Below, piece after piece: positions 53,843-63,059 of a stretch of 64,000 bases of DNA. The notes beneath the pieces were generated by a model. It searched no databases, was not told the DNA's origin, and worked only from the letters and a program-made list of their open reading frames with translations. The translations under genes and the position numbers were made by a program. Each line of letters starts with the position of its first letter. Positions within the stretch are counted from its first letter, which is position 1. This stretch comes from Paraburkholderia translucens (GTDB lineage Bacteria > Pseudomonadota > Gammaproteobacteria > Burkholderiales > Burkholderiaceae), in assembly GCF_020881035.1 (NCBI RefSeq), contig NZ_JAJITC010000011.1:1-64000 (forward strand), read 5' to 3'.

Positions 53843-54354
53843 TGGCCGCGCTCCCCGGCCTGCGGACCGGCTTGCAGCTCGACCGGGCGCGCGGCGAGCC
53901 GGCGCGGCAACTGCAGGATCGCATCGGCATTCGACGCCGAAAAGCAGCGCGATGCCGCCTCTTCATAGGGGAGCCATACATAGGCGGTGTGTTCGCGCGG
54001 CGCGAGCTTCACGTCGATGCACCCGGAGACCTGCAGACTGAACCAGTGCTCGGTGTTGTAGAGCACGCCTGCTTCGTAGCGGTAACGAAATTCCGGGTAG
54101 ATCTCGTAGTCGATCGAGTATTGCCAGTCGAACAATGCGCTGCGCGGCACCTGCGCGCTGCCGATCGCGATGCCGGTTTCCTCGGCGACTTCGCGCACCG
54201 CCGTGTCGGCGAGCGGTTCGTCGAGCCGGTCCTTCGAACCCGTTACCGATTGCCAGAACCCCGCATGATCGGCTCGCTCGATGAGCAGCACGTCGAGCGC
54301 GGGTGTATGAATGATGACGAGAACGGACTGCGGAATTTTCGGCGGTTTCGGCAT
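53839..54354 (-). CDS. nudB: Dihydroneopterin triphosphate diphosphatase
   Basis: 171-residue Nudix protein. The Nudix box lies at about 39-61 (GSKDRLDEPLADTAVREVAEE), with one residue more than usual before the first Glu. N-terminal QSVLVIIHTPALDVLLIER resembles NudB, which removes pyrophosphate from dihydroneopterin triphosphate in folate synthesis. The gene lies between aspS and clsB in leftward orientation; aspS-nudB linkage is also seen in E. coli, supporting the call. A strong terminator separates it from aspS. Confidence 0.87.
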   Translation of the reverse strand: MPKPPKIPQSVLVIIHTPALDVLLIERADHAGFWQSVTGSKDRLDEPLADTAVREVAEETGIAIGSAQVPRSALFDWQYSIDYEIYPEFRYRYEAGVLYNTEHWFSLQVSGCIDVKLAPREHTAYVWLPYEEAASRCFSASNADAILQLPRRLAARPVELQAGPQAGERGQ

Positions 54355-54445
54355 GGCTCAAAACTGGGCGCGACGATACGCGCGGTACATGTCGGATGAC
54401 GGTCGAAAGGGTCTGGAAAGCGGTGGCTTCACTGTAACGCAAAAA

Positions 54446-54486
54446 AAGAAAAAGGCGCTGAGGTGGAGATCACCTCAGCGCCTTTT
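54446..54486 (-). terminator. Strong Rho-independent terminator after aspS
   Basis: A perfect 15-bp stem (54451-54465 with 54471-54485) with loop GAGAT is flanked by T-rich sequence on the minus strand (TTTTTCTTTTTTT). It ends the aspS transcript. On the plus strand it is also followed by TTTT, so it may act both ways. Confidence 0.9.
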
Positions 54487-54575
54487 CGTTGAGCTCGTGC
54501 AGCTTTTTCGCGGCCGCCGGCTCGATGGCCGGCGCCTGCAAGACGGCTTGCCGGCCGCGCGAAGCGGCCGTGGCG

Positions 54576-56375
54576 TTACACCTTCGGTTCCGGCGTACGC
54601 AGACGGATGTGCAGCTCGCGCAGCTGCCGCTCGTCGACTTCGCTCGGCGCCTGCGTGAGCAGATCCTGCGCGCGTTGCGTCTTCGGGAACGCGATCACGT
54701 CGCGGATCGAGTCGGCGCCGGCCATCATCGTGACGATGCGGTCCAGACCGAACGCGATACCGCCGTGCGGCGGCGCGCCGTATTGCAGCGCATCGAGCAG
54801 GAAGCCGAACTTGGCCTGCGCTTCTTCCGCGTTGATCTTCAGCGCGCGGAACACCTTGCTTTGCACTTCCTCACGATAGATACGCACCGAGCCGCCGCCG
54901 ATCTCCCAGCCGTTCAGCACCATGTCGTAGGCCTTCGCGAGGCAGCGCGCCGGGTCCGTTTCGAGGTACTCGAGGTGCTCGTCCTTCGGGCTCGTGAACG
55001 GGTGATGCGCGGCGACGTAACGGTTGTCTTCCTCGTCGTATTCGAACATCGGGAAGTCGACGACCCACAGCGGCTTCCAGCCCGACTCGACCAGACCGTT
55101 GGCCTTGCCGAATTCCGAATGACCGATCTTCAGACGCAACGCGCCGAGGCTGTCGTTGACGACCTTCGCGCGATCCGCCGCGAAGAAGATGATGTCGCCG
55201 TCTTGCGCGCCGGTGCGCTCGATGATCGCCTTCAGCGCTTCGTCGTGCAGGTTCTTGACGATCGGGCTTTGCAGACCGTCACGGCCCTTCGCCGCTTCGT
55301 TGACCTTGATCCACGCGAGACCCTTCGCGCCATAGATGCGCACGAATTCCGTGTAGCTGTCGATGTCGCCACGCGACAGCTCGCCGCCCTTCGGCACGCG
55401 CAGCGCCGCGACACGGCCGTCCTTGGTGTTGGCCGGCGTGCTGAACACCTTGAAGTCGACGTCGCGCATTGCGTCGGTGAGCTCGGTGAATTCGAGCTTC
55501 ACGCGCAGGTCCGGCTTGTCCGAACCGAAGCGGCGCATCGCTTCGGCGTATTCCATGACCGGGAATTTCTCGTCGAGCTGAACGCCGATGGTCGTCTTGA
55601 ACACGTGACGGATCATGGCCTCGAACAGATCGCGGATTTCCTGTTCCGAGAGGAACGACGTTTCGCAGTCGATCTGCGTGAATTCCGGCTGACGGTCGGC
55701 GCGCAGGTCCTCGTCGCGGAAGCACTTGGTGATCTGGTAGTAACGGTCGAAGTTCGCGACCATCAACAACTGCTTGAACAGCTGCGGCGACTGCGGGAGC
55801 GCGAAGAACTGGCCCGGGTTCGTGCGCGACGGCACGAGGTAGTCGCGCGCGCCTTCCGGCGTGCTCTTCGTGAGCATCGGCGTTTCGATGTCGATGAAGC
55901 CCTGCTCGTCGAGGTACTTGCGCACTTCGATCGCGACGCGGTAGCGCAGACGCAGGTTGTGCTGCATCTGCGGACGGCGCAGGTCGAGCACGCGATGCGT
56001 GAGGCGCGTGGTTTCCGACAGGTTGTCGTCGTCGAGCTGGAACGGCGGCGTGACCGACGCGTTCAGCACGATCAGCTCGTGGCACAACACTTCGATCTTG
56101 CCGCTCTTCAGCGAGGCGTTGGTCGTGCCTTCCGGACGGCCGCGCACGATGCCCTTGACCTGCACGCAGAACTCGTTGCGCACCCCTTCGGCAACCTTGA
56201 ACATGTCCGCGCGATCCGGATCGCAGACGACCTGAACGAGCCCTTCGCGATCGCGCAGGTCGATGAAGATGACGCCGCCATGGTCGCGGCGGCGGCTTAC
56301 CCAGCCGCACAGCGAGACGGATTGGCCCAGCAGTTCTTCGGTCACCAGACCGCAGTATTCAGATCTCATCGACAT
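54576..56375 (-). CDS. aspS: Aspartyl-tRNA synthetase
   Basis: 599 residues, bacterial-type AspRS: an N-terminal OB-fold anticodon domain (about 1-105), class II catalytic core with motif 2 near FRDEDLRADRQPEF and motif 3 GIAFGLDRIV near the C-terminus, and the bacterial GAD insertion (about 280-410). It charges tRNA-Asp; many betaproteobacteria lack AsnRS, in which case the enzyme is non-discriminating and also makes Asp-tRNA-Asn for GatCAB. That cannot be decided here. The DUF502 gene lies 75 bp upstream. Confidence 0.95.
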   Translation of the reverse strand: MSMRSEYCGLVTEELLGQSVSLCGWVSRRRDHGGVIFIDLRDREGLVQVVCDPDRADMFKVAEGVRNEFCVQVKGIVRGRPEGTTNASLKSGKIEVLCHELIVLNASVTPPFQLDDDNLSETTRLTHRVLDLRRPQMQHNLRLRYRVAIEVRKYLDEQGFIDIETPMLTKSTPEGARDYLVPSRTNPGQFFALPQSPQLFKQLLMVANFDRYYQITKCFRDEDLRADRQPEFTQIDCETSFLSEQEIRDLFEAMIRHVFKTTIGVQLDEKFPVMEYAEAMRRFGSDKPDLRVKLEFTELTDAMRDVDFKVFSTPANTKDGRVAALRVPKGGELSRGDIDSYTEFVRIYGAKGLAWIKVNEAAKGRDGLQSPIVKNLHDEALKAIIERTGAQDGDIIFFAADRAKVVNDSLGALRLKIGHSEFGKANGLVESGWKPLWVVDFPMFEYDEEDNRYVAAHHPFTSPKDEHLEYLETDPARCLAKAYDMVLNGWEIGGGSVRIYREEVQSKVFRALKINAEEAQAKFGFLLDALQYGAPPHGGIAFGLDRIVTMMAGADSIRDVIAFPKTQRAQDLLTQAPSEVDERQLRELHIRLRTPEPKV

Positions 56376-56450
56376 GATGTTTGTCTTTCGTTTTGCATTG
56401 GTTGAACGGCGCGCCGCAGACGATCCTGCGTGAAGCGTAGCGCGCCGGCA

Positions 56451-57107
56451 TTACAGCGGAGGCTCGACGGTAGTGCGGCGCACCGGCGCCGGCGGCGGCG
56501 CGGACGGCGCCACCACGCCCATCGAGACAATGTACTTGAGCGCAGCGTCGACCGACATGTCGAGCTCGATCACTTCGCTTTTCGGCACCATCAGGAAGAA
56601 GCCGGACGTCGGGTTAGGCGTGGTCGGCACGTAGACGCTGACGTAGTCTTCTTTCAGATGGTTGACCACGTCGCCGCCCGGAATGCCGGTGAGGAACGCG
56701 ATCGTATAGGAACCACGGCGCGGATACTCGATCAGCAGCGCCTTGCGGAATGCATTGCCGCTGCTCGAGAGCAGCGTGTCGGACACCTGTTTGACGCTGG
56801 TGTAGAGCGGGCCGACCACCGGAATGTGCGCGACCAGCAGTTCCCACCACTGCACGAGCTTCTGCCCAATGAAGTTCTGCGTCAACAGACCGACGACGAA
56901 GATGAACGCGAGCGTGAGCACCGCGCCGAGGCCGGGCAGGCGATAGCCGATCGCGCGTTCCGGCTGCCACGAGGAAGGCAGCAGCAAGAGTGTCTGGTCC
57001 ATCTCGCCGATGATGAGGCCGAGCACCCACAGGGTGATGGCCAGAGGCACCAGCACCAGCAGGCCGGTCAGAAACACCGATTTGAGCGTGAATTTCTTCG
57101 TCGTCAT
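56451..57107 (-). CDS. DUF502 family membrane protein
   Basis: 218 residues with two membrane helices (about 10-32 and 65-87) and a conserved soluble domain (PVVGPLYTSVKQVSDTL, RGSYTIAFLTGIPGG). DUF502 proteins are widespread and uncharacterised. The start MTTKKFTLKS at 57107 is preferred to an upstream ATG at 57143 because the short form matches family N-termini. A cytoplasmic Pro/Ala-rich tail ends the protein. Sits between fmdB and aspS on the minus strand, a conserved Burkholderiales neighbourhood. Confidence 0.87.
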   Translation of the reverse strand: MTTKKFTLKSVFLTGLLVLVPLAITLWVLGLIIGEMDQTLLLLPSSWQPERAIGYRLPGLGAVLTLAFIFVVGLLTQNFIGQKLVQWWELLVAHIPVVGPLYTSVKQVSDTLLSSSGNAFRKALLIEYPRRGSYTIAFLTGIPGGDVVNHLKEDYVSVYVPTTPNPTSGFFLMVPKSEVIELDMSVDAALKYIVSMGVVAPSAPPPAPVRRTTVEPPL

Positions 57108-57182
57108 GTGTACCGCCAGAAAGCTGCGCGGGCTAAAGCCCATGCGCGGTAGATATGCCGCCCGCGCGGGGCGGCAGTCCCA

Positions 57183-57503
57183 CTAGGCGCTGCCGGGACC
57201 GCTCGGGCTCGCGGCGGCGGGCGCAGCGGGCGCGGCCGGGGCGGCAGTTGCGGCCGGGGCGGTTGCCGCGGCCGGCTCTGACTTCGCTTCCGGCGAGGCC
57301 GGCGCGCTCGCGCCGCCGTTGCCGCCGCGGAAATCGGTCACGTACCAGCCTGAACCTTTCAACTGGAAGCCGGCGGCGGTGAGTTGTTTGCTAAAGGTGT
57401 CTTTTCCGCACTCGGGACACTGCGTCAACTGGGGGTCGCTCATCTTCTGGAGCACGTCCTTCCCGAAACCGCAAGACCCGCATCGATAAGCGTAGATCGG
57501 CAT
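57183..57503 (-). CDS. FmdB-type zinc-ribbon protein
   Basis: 106 residues. The N-terminal ~40 residues (MPIYAYRCGSCGFGKDVLQK, then TQCPECGKDTF) have two CxxC pairs (C8/C11 and C29/C32) of the FmdB_C_C zinc ribbon, a putative regulatory family. The second half is almost entirely Ala/Pro and low-complexity (about 65-105), commonly so in Burkholderia. Upstream of DUF502 and aspS in the same direction. Function unproven. Confidence 0.87.
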   Translation of the reverse strand: MPIYAYRCGSCGFGKDVLQKMSDPQLTQCPECGKDTFSKQLTAAGFQLKGSGWYVTDFRGGNGGASAPASPEAKSEPAAATAPAATAAPAAPAAPAAASPSGPGSA

Positions 57504-57674
57504 GATCTTTCCTACTCCAAATCGCTACTGAAATCTTGTAAACGCTTGCAAAGCCTTGAATTATAGCCGCAAACGATGTCCGTTCCCCGGATTTCGGGGA
57601 AGCGAGCGCATGTTGCGCCCGCCACCACGCCAGATGGGGGCAACCCGCGCCCCCCTCAAGAGCGGCGCGCGCCG

Positions 57675-58298
57675 TTACCCGCGCCGCCGCCAGGTGAGCC
57701 AGCGCTCGCGCCCGGCGAACACGGCGATCGAGTCGTCCACGGCTTCGTCTTCGATCAGCTCGAAGTGCGGCGTGAGCAGCGCGTCGAGCTCGCCGCGCTC
57801 GATGCCGAACGGCGGTCCCTTCGGCGTCGCTCCCATAAAAAAGAAGCCCGCGAGCAACGCGCCGGCCGGCAGGAGCTCGGCCATGCGCTGTGCGTAGTCC
57901 GTGCGGCGCGCCGGCGGCAGCGCGCAGAAGAACGCGCGCTCATAGATCCACGCCGGAGCGAACGGCGGCGCATAAGTGAAAAAATCCGCCTGCTCGACGA
58001 GCGACGCGTGCTGCGCGCCGAGCTGCTCACGCGCCGCCGCAACGGCTGCCGGCGAGAAGTCGATCGCGCGCACCGGGGTACCCTGACGCGCAAGCCAGAC
58101 CGCTTCGTGTGCGCTGCCGCAGCCCGGAATCAGCACGGCGGCATCCCGGTGCCGTGCAGCGAATGCGCGAAACGCGGACGGCACGCCCGCCTGATCCCAT
58201 GGCGTGAAGCGGCGCTCGAAGCGTTCGTCCCAGAACTCGGGCGAGTTGGGATCGCGGGTCGCGAAATCAGGTACGGAGGGTTGGGTCGGATCGCTCAT
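57675..58298 (-). CDS. TPMT-family SAM-dependent methyltransferase
   Basis: 207 residues of the thiopurine S-methyltransferase family: FWDERFERRFTPWDQAGVP near the start, glycine loop VLIPGCGSAHEA (about 55-66) and IDFSPAAVAAA. Bacterial members can methylate tellurite, selenite or thiol compounds, or are uncharacterised; the specific substrate here is unknown. It lies 6 bp after ubiB on the minus strand, so it may be co-transcribed. Confidence 0.85.
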   Translation of the reverse strand: MSDPTQPSVPDFATRDPNSPEFWDERFERRFTPWDQAGVPSAFRAFAARHRDAAVLIPGCGSAHEAVWLARQGTPVRAIDFSPAAVAAAREQLGAQHASLVEQADFFTYAPPFAPAWIYERAFFCALPPARRTDYAQRMAELLPAGALLAGFFFMGATPKGPPFGIERGELDALLTPHFELIEDEAVDDSIAVFAGRERWLTWRRRG

Positions 58299-58304
58299 CG
58301 GATG

Positions 58305-59882
58305 CTATCCACCGTAAGCTAGCGCCAGAAACGCCCGCGCGAGCATCGCGCCGACGCCCACCGCCACGCCGAACAGCAGCAGACCTTGCAGCAGACGGTT
58401 GGTGCGCTTCTGCTCGAGCAGGATCTGGCGGATCACGTCATCGTTCGCGCCGCCGACAGGATGGTGACGCTCGGCCAGCATGTTATGGACGAGGCGCGGC
58501 AACTGCGGCAGCGTTTTGCTCCACTGCGGCGCCTCGATCTTCAGACGCTCGTACCAGCCGCGCAAGCCGATCTGCTCGTTCATCCAGCGCTCGAGGTAAG
58601 GCTTCGCGGTCTTCCACAGGTCCAGTTCGGGATCGAGCGAACGGCCGAGACCCTCCACGTTCAGCATCGTCTTTTGCAGCAATACGAGCTGCGGTTGGAT
58701 CTCGACGTTGAAGCGGCGCGACGTCGAAAACAGGCGCATCAGCACCTGGCCGAGAGAAATGTCCTTCAGCGCCCGATCGAAGTACGGTTCACAGACCGCG
58801 CGGATCGCGCTTTCGAGCTCCTCGACTCGCGTGCTCGGCGGCACCCAGCCCGACTCCAGATGCAGTGTCGCGACGCGATGGTAGTCGCGCTTGAAGAACG
58901 CGAGGAAGTTCTGCGCGAGGTAGTTTTTGTCGAAGTCCGACAGCGCGCCGATGATGCCGAAGTCAAGCGCGATATAACGGCCAAAGTGCGCGGGATCGAG
59001 ACTCACCTGGATATTGCCGGGATGCATGTCGGCGTGGAAAAAGCCGTCGCGGAACACCTGTGTGAAAAAAATCTCGACACCCTCGCGCGCGAGCTTCGGA
59101 ATGTCGACGCCCGCCATGCGCAATGTATCGACCTGGCTGATCGGCACACCGACCATGCGCTCCATCACCAGCACCGTGGGCGTGCAGAACTCCCAGTACA
59201 TCTCGGGCACGAGCAGCAGGTCGAGCCCGTGGAAGTTGCGCCGCAGCTGGCTGCCGTTAGCGGCTTCGCGCATCAGGTCGAGTTCGTCGTGCAGGTACTT
59301 GTCGAATTCGGCGACCACCTCGCGCGGCTTCAGACGCTTGCCGTCGGCCCACAGACGTTCCGCCCACACGGCGATGTCACGCAACAGCGCGAGGTCGGAA
59401 TCGATCACCGGCAACATGTTCGGGCGCAGCACCTTGACCGCGACCGCCTTGCCCGCGTGCTGCCCGGCCTTCACCTTCGCAAAGTGCACCTGCGCGATCG
59501 ATGCGCTCGCGACCGGCACCCGCTCGAACTCGTCGAACAGCACGTCGACCGGTGCGCCGAGCGACTTCTCGACGAGCGCAATCGCGACCGCCGAATCGAA
59601 CGGCGGCACCTGGTCCTGCAGCTTCGCGACTTCATTGGCGATATCGACCGGCAGCAGATCGCGACGCGTGGACAGCACCTGGCCGAACTTCACGAAGATC
59701 GGCCCGAGGCTTTCGAGCGCGAGCCGCAACCGCACGCCCGGCGGCGCATCGAAGTTGCGGCCGAGCGTCGTGATACGCAGCAGCAGACGCACGCGCCGGT
59801 CGTTGATGCGGCTCAGCATCATCTCATCGAGGCCGAAGCGGATGACCGTAAAAAATATCTTGAGAAAACGCAGAAAACGCAT
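58305..59882 (-). CDS. ubiB: Ubiquinone biosynthesis regulatory protein kinase UbiB
   Basis: 525 residues of the ABC1/ADCK atypical kinase family. The KxGQ motif (FVKFGQVLSTRRDLLP, about 65-80), catalytic loop DMHPGNIQV and DFG (DFGIIG) are all recognisable. Two C-terminal membrane helices (about 480-520) anchor it. It supports aerobic ubiquinone synthesis by an ATPase activity acting on the lipid intermediates or the Ubi complex. ubiE-ubiJ-ubiB is the E. coli order too. 15 bp separate it from the ubiJ-like gene. Confidence 0.95.
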   Translation of the reverse strand: MRFLRFLKIFFTVIRFGLDEMMLSRINDRRVRLLLRITTLGRNFDAPPGVRLRLALESLGPIFVKFGQVLSTRRDLLPVDIANEVAKLQDQVPPFDSAVAIALVEKSLGAPVDVLFDEFERVPVASASIAQVHFAKVKAGQHAGKAVAVKVLRPNMLPVIDSDLALLRDIAVWAERLWADGKRLKPREVVAEFDKYLHDELDLMREAANGSQLRRNFHGLDLLLVPEMYWEFCTPTVLVMERMVGVPISQVDTLRMAGVDIPKLAREGVEIFFTQVFRDGFFHADMHPGNIQVSLDPAHFGRYIALDFGIIGALSDFDKNYLAQNFLAFFKRDYHRVATLHLESGWVPPSTRVEELESAIRAVCEPYFDRALKDISLGQVLMRLFSTSRRFNVEIQPQLVLLQKTMLNVEGLGRSLDPELDLWKTAKPYLERWMNEQIGLRGWYERLKIEAPQWSKTLPQLPRLVHNMLAERHHPVGGANDDVIRQILLEQKRTNRLLQGLLLFGVAVGVGAMLARAFLALAYGG

Positions 59883-59897
59883 GACTGAACCCGTTGA

Positions 59898-60542
59898 CTA
59901 GCGCGTGCCGCGCGACGTGGCGGCGCCGCCCGGCGCATGCGCGCCGCGGGCTTCGACCTTCTGTTCGAGACGCTCGATGCGCTTCTCGATGCGCGCGAGC
60001 GAATCGCGCGCGCGAGCGAGCTCTGCGTTGAAGTCCGCGAGCGCGGTTCGGCGCACCAGCTGCGGATTCTCGTCGAGCAGATACTCGGCGGCGGTGTCGA
60101 GCAGGTTACGGCCGGTGCGCTGCACATGCTCGCCAACCGAGCGCACGAGCGACGTGACGCGCCACGCGGGTCCATCGCCGATCAGCCTGGCGAGATCTTC
60201 CTCCGGCTCCCAGCGCAGATGCTCGGCGAGCTTCGCGATCACGGTCGCCAACTCGGCATCACCCTCGATCTTGACGTGCTTCATCACCGCCGCCTGACCA
60301 CCTTGCAGGAAGGCCGGCAGTGCATCGGACGGCACCGAGATCGTCACGTCGAACCGAGGCGCATCGGCTTCGTCGAGCGTGCCGAGGTAACCGTCGGGCT
60401 GCACGAGCAGCGCGAGCACAACTGGCGGACATGACAGGCGAGCGGTCTTGCCCGCGTACGGAGCGAGGCGCTCACGAGCCCACGATTCGCGGGCGAGCAG
60501 ATGATTGACGGCAGCAGCGAAGGGCTTGGCGGCGAGGGTCAT
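59898..60542 (-). CDS. ubiJ: UbiJ-like SCP2-domain accessory factor
   Basis: 214 residues: an N-terminal SCP2 sterol-carrier-like lipid-binding domain (about 1-105) and a C-terminal coiled-coil (about 165-205, rich in E, R and L). It matches UbiJ, which binds ubiquinone intermediates and supports the UbiIHGFE complex with UbiK. The gene order ubiE ... ubiJ-ubiB mirrors E. coli. ATG at 60542 is taken; a TTG four codons upstream is the alternative. Confidence 0.88.
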   Translation of the reverse strand: MTLAAKPFAAAVNHLLARESWARERLAPYAGKTARLSCPPVVLALLVQPDGYLGTLDEADAPRFDVTISVPSDALPAFLQGGQAAVMKHVKIEGDAELATVIAKLAEHLRWEPEEDLARLIGDGPAWRVTSLVRSVGEHVQRTGRNLLDTAAEYLLDENPQLVRRTALADFNAELARARDSLARIEKRIERLEQKVEARGAHAPGGAATSRGTR

Positions 60543-60555
60543 CGAAAGTGGCAAG

Positions 60556-60590
60556 AAAAAACCCGCGCGAGCGAGGTGCTTGGGCGGGTT
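60556..60590 (-). terminator. Rho-independent terminator after the Tim44-like gene
   Basis: On the minus strand stem AACCCGC/GCGGGTT (arms at 60558-60565 and 60584-60590, long loop) is followed by TTTTTCTTG. It follows the Tim44-like gene and precedes ubiJ, so ubiJ-ubiB probably has its own promoter. Confidence 0.55.
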
Positions 60591-60716
60591 CCCATTGTAA
60601 CGTCCGTTCGCTTCGCGGCCTGCTATGCCGAACGGCCTAAGCCATGCGCGAAGTCAGGAATCGCTCTGCCGTGGCCCGCGCTATTCGAGGCAAGCCCGAT
60701 CCGAGTCTTCGGCATG

Positions 60717-61715
60717 TCAGTGCCGCTCCACCTGCTGGATGCCTGCAAGCAGCCAGCCTTCGCCAGCGCGGTTCGACTTCGACAGGTTCCACACTTCGAC
60801 GAACGGCTCGGCCGCCGCGCCCGGCTGCTCGCGAATCAGACCGGAGAAGCGCACGCTCGCGAAGTGTTCGTTCGCGCGCTCCTCGACGCCGAGCAGCTCG
60901 GCGTTCAACTGCACGACGTCGGTCTGGTTGGGCTGCGTGCCGCGCGACGCGAGATCGACGCGCACTTCGGCGAACATTTCCGGCGTAGTGAATTCGCGGA
61001 TGTCCTCGACATTGCCGACGTCCCATGCAGCCTGCAGACGCACGAAGTAGACCTTCGCGTTGCGCAGGAATGCTTCCGAATCGAAGCCGGCGGGCACCGG
61101 CGGCGGCGCGCCGACGGACGGCGTGGTCAGTGGATTGCCTTGCGGCTCGAGGTACGCGCCGGTGGGCGGCGCAGTGTAACGCGGCTCCTGGATATAGTCG
61201 GTGGCATTCGTGTTCAGCGACGGCGCCGTGCCCGCATACGCCGGCTGCGAGGTCGTGCGCTTGCGGCCGGTGAAGCGGCGGATCAGCCAGATCACGACCA
61301 CCGCGATCAACGCGAGCACGATCACGTTGGCGAGCATGCCGGCGAATGCCTCGCCAAGCCCAAAATGCGATAGCAACGCGGCAATGCCGAGACCGGCCGC
61401 GAGACCGGCGATCGGTCCGAGCCAGCGATTGCGGTTCGGCGCGGCGGGCGGCGTGGGCGTAGTCGCGGGCGCCGGTTGCGCGCGCTGCTGCGTGGCCTGG
61501 TTGTTCTGCGTCGGCTGGGTCGGCGGCGTGGCCTGGCGCTGCTGCACCGTGTTCGATTGACGGCCGATACTGCGACCGCCGCCCATGCGGCGTGCTTCGG
61601 CGTCGAGGGAGGCAAGGGTGCCGGCCATCAACAGACCGACCATCGCGATCAGTCCGATTCTCCTCGCGAGCGACCCCTTGACTTTACGAGTAGATAACAA
61701 ATTCGAATCGGACAT
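60717..61715 (-). CDS. Tim44-domain membrane protein
   Basis: 332 residues: an N-terminal signal/anchor (about 17-38, GLIAMVGLLMAGTLASLDAE), a Gln/Thr/Pro-rich linker (about 50-92), two membrane helices (about 98-118 and 126-148) and a C-terminal Tim44-like domain (about 195-330, related to the mitochondrial import motor subunit). The bacterial role is unknown. AAAGGAAAG precedes the ATG at 61715. It lies within the ubiquinone cluster between ubiE and ubiJ, a conserved Burkholderiales order, so a link to membrane-bound Ubi enzymes is possible but unproven. Confidence 0.85.
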   Translation of the reverse strand: MSDSNLLSTRKVKGSLARRIGLIAMVGLLMAGTLASLDAEARRMGGGRSIGRQSNTVQQRQATPPTQPTQNNQATQQRAQPAPATTPTPPAAPNRNRWLGPIAGLAAGLGIAALLSHFGLGEAFAGMLANVIVLALIAVVVIWLIRRFTGRKRTTSQPAYAGTAPSLNTNATDYIQEPRYTAPPTGAYLEPQGNPLTTPSVGAPPPVPAGFDSEAFLRNAKVYFVRLQAAWDVGNVEDIREFTTPEMFAEVRVDLASRGTQPNQTDVVQLNAELLGVEERANEHFASVRFSGLIREQPGAAAEPFVEVWNLSKSNRAGEGWLLAGIQQVERH

Positions 61716-61752
61716 TTCACGCTTTCCTTTAAAAATCGATGGGTTAGGAACC

Positions 61753-62484
61753 CTAGTACTTGGTCCCCACATGCAAAGCTACCACGCCAGCTGACAAATT
61801 GTAATATTTGACGCCGTCGAGACCAGCTTGTTCCATCATTGTTTTCAGGGTTTCCTGATCCGGATGCATGCGGATCGATTCCGCCAGGTACTGATAGCTC
61901 TGCGCGTCGTTGGCAAAGCGCTCGCCGAGCCACGGCAGCACCTTGAACGAATACACATCGTAGACCTTCTTCAGCGGATCCCAGACCTTCGAGAACTCCA
62001 GCACGAGCAGGCGCCCAGCCGGCTTCAGCACACGCCGCATCTCGGCGAGCGCGATATCCTTGTGCGTCATGTTGCGTAGGCCGAACGCGACCGTCACGAC
62101 GTCGAAGTAGTTGTCCGGAAACGGGATCTTCTCGGCGTCGCAGAGCAGTGTCGGCGTGATGATGCCCTTGTCGAGCAGCCGGTCGCGGCCCACGCGCAGC
62201 ATCGATTCATTGATGTCGGTATGCCAGACCTCGCCCGTTTCGCCCGCCTGTTTCGCGAACGCCTTCGACAGGTCGCCCGTGCCGCCCGCGATGTCGAGCA
62301 CCTTGTAACCCGGCCGCACGTTCGCCTGGGCGATCGTGAAGACCTTCCACGCCCGGTGCAATCCGCCCGACATCAGGTCGTTCATCAGGTCGTAGTTGGC
62401 GGCCACCGAGTGGAACACCCCCGCCACTTTCCGCGCCTTGTCCTGTTCGTCGACCGATTGAAAGCCGAAGTGGGTTTTGCTCAT
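61753..62484 (-). CDS. ubiE: Ubiquinone/menaquinone C-methyltransferase UbiE
   Basis: 243 residues with SAM motif VLDIAGGTGDLSKAFA (about 64-79), YDLMNDLMSGGLHRAWK near the N-terminus and the conserved SRVLKPAGRLLVLEF-type segment (MRRVLKPAGRLLVLEFS). It methylates the 2-octaprenyl-6-methoxy-benzoquinol ring. The stop lies 37 bp before the Tim44-like start. First of the ubi genes in a leftward set (ubiE, Tim44-like, ubiJ, ubiB). Confidence 0.95.
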   Translation of the reverse strand: MSKTHFGFQSVDEQDKARKVAGVFHSVAANYDLMNDLMSGGLHRAWKVFTIAQANVRPGYKVLDIAGGTGDLSKAFAKQAGETGEVWHTDINESMLRVGRDRLLDKGIITPTLLCDAEKIPFPDNYFDVVTVAFGLRNMTHKDIALAEMRRVLKPAGRLLVLEFSKVWDPLKKVYDVYSFKVLPWLGERFANDAQSYQYLAESIRMHPDQETLKTMMEQAGLDGVKYYNLSAGVVALHVGTKY

Positions 62485-62550
62485 CGCGCTCGTCCTTTCG
62501 CGTGTTCTTGAATGTTGCGCCGCTCGAGCGGCGTTCGGGGGCGAATCGTA

Positions 62551-62964
62551 TCAGTGACAGTGCCCATGCGCAGCGGCGGCGGGCACCATCGGCGTATCGC
62601 GGTCGAGGCCGGCCGCTGCCAATTTGGCGAGGTACGCGCGCCAGAGTTCATCCTGACGCACCGCCATGTCGTACAGCAGGTCCCACGAGTAGATGCCGGT
62701 GGAGTGTCCGTCGGAGAAGGTCGGCTGCAGCGCGTAGTTGCCGACGCCTTCGATCATCGTGATCGTCACCTCGCGCTTGCCGGTCTGCAGCGTTTCCTGG
62801 CCGGGCCCGTGGCCCTGCACTTCCGCCGACGGCGAATATACGCGCAGCAGCTCGAACGGCAGGCGATACGCTTCGCCGTTCGCGTACTGCAGTTCGAGCA
62901 CGCGCGACTTCGAATGCACGACCACGCCGGTCGGCACTGGAGTCTCGGGAGTCAATCCGCTCAT
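62551..62964 (-). CDS. DUF971 (gamma-butyrobetaine hydroxylase N-terminal-like) protein
   Basis: 137 residues of the DUF971 domain (SRVLELQYANGEAYRLPFELLRVYSP, split at the linker) with conserved YALQPTFSDGHSTGIYSWDLL. Related domains sit at the N-terminus of gamma-butyrobetaine hydroxylase and in Fe-S-linked proteins; function alone is unknown. A histidine-containing C-terminus (AHGHCH) could bind metal. It lies 66 bp upstream of ubiE in the same orientation. Confidence 0.87.
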   Translation of the reverse strand: MSGLTPETPVPTGVVVHSKSRVLELQYANGEAYRLPFELLRVYSPSAEVQGHGPGQETLQTGKREVTITMIEGVGNYALQPTFSDGHSTGIYSWDLLYDMAVRQDELWRAYLAKLAAAGLDRDTPMVPAAAAHGHCH

Positions 62965-63059
62965 GTTGGCCTCATCAGATAACGGCGGGTGGTAACGACG
63001 GTCAGACGCCGCGTGCGCCGGCGCGAGTCCGGCGACGCGGGCGACCGATTCAGCGACGC

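Noticed and set aside
54489..56405. 638-residue plus-strand frame opposite aspS
   Set aside because: Antisense of a certain AspRS; composition bias only.
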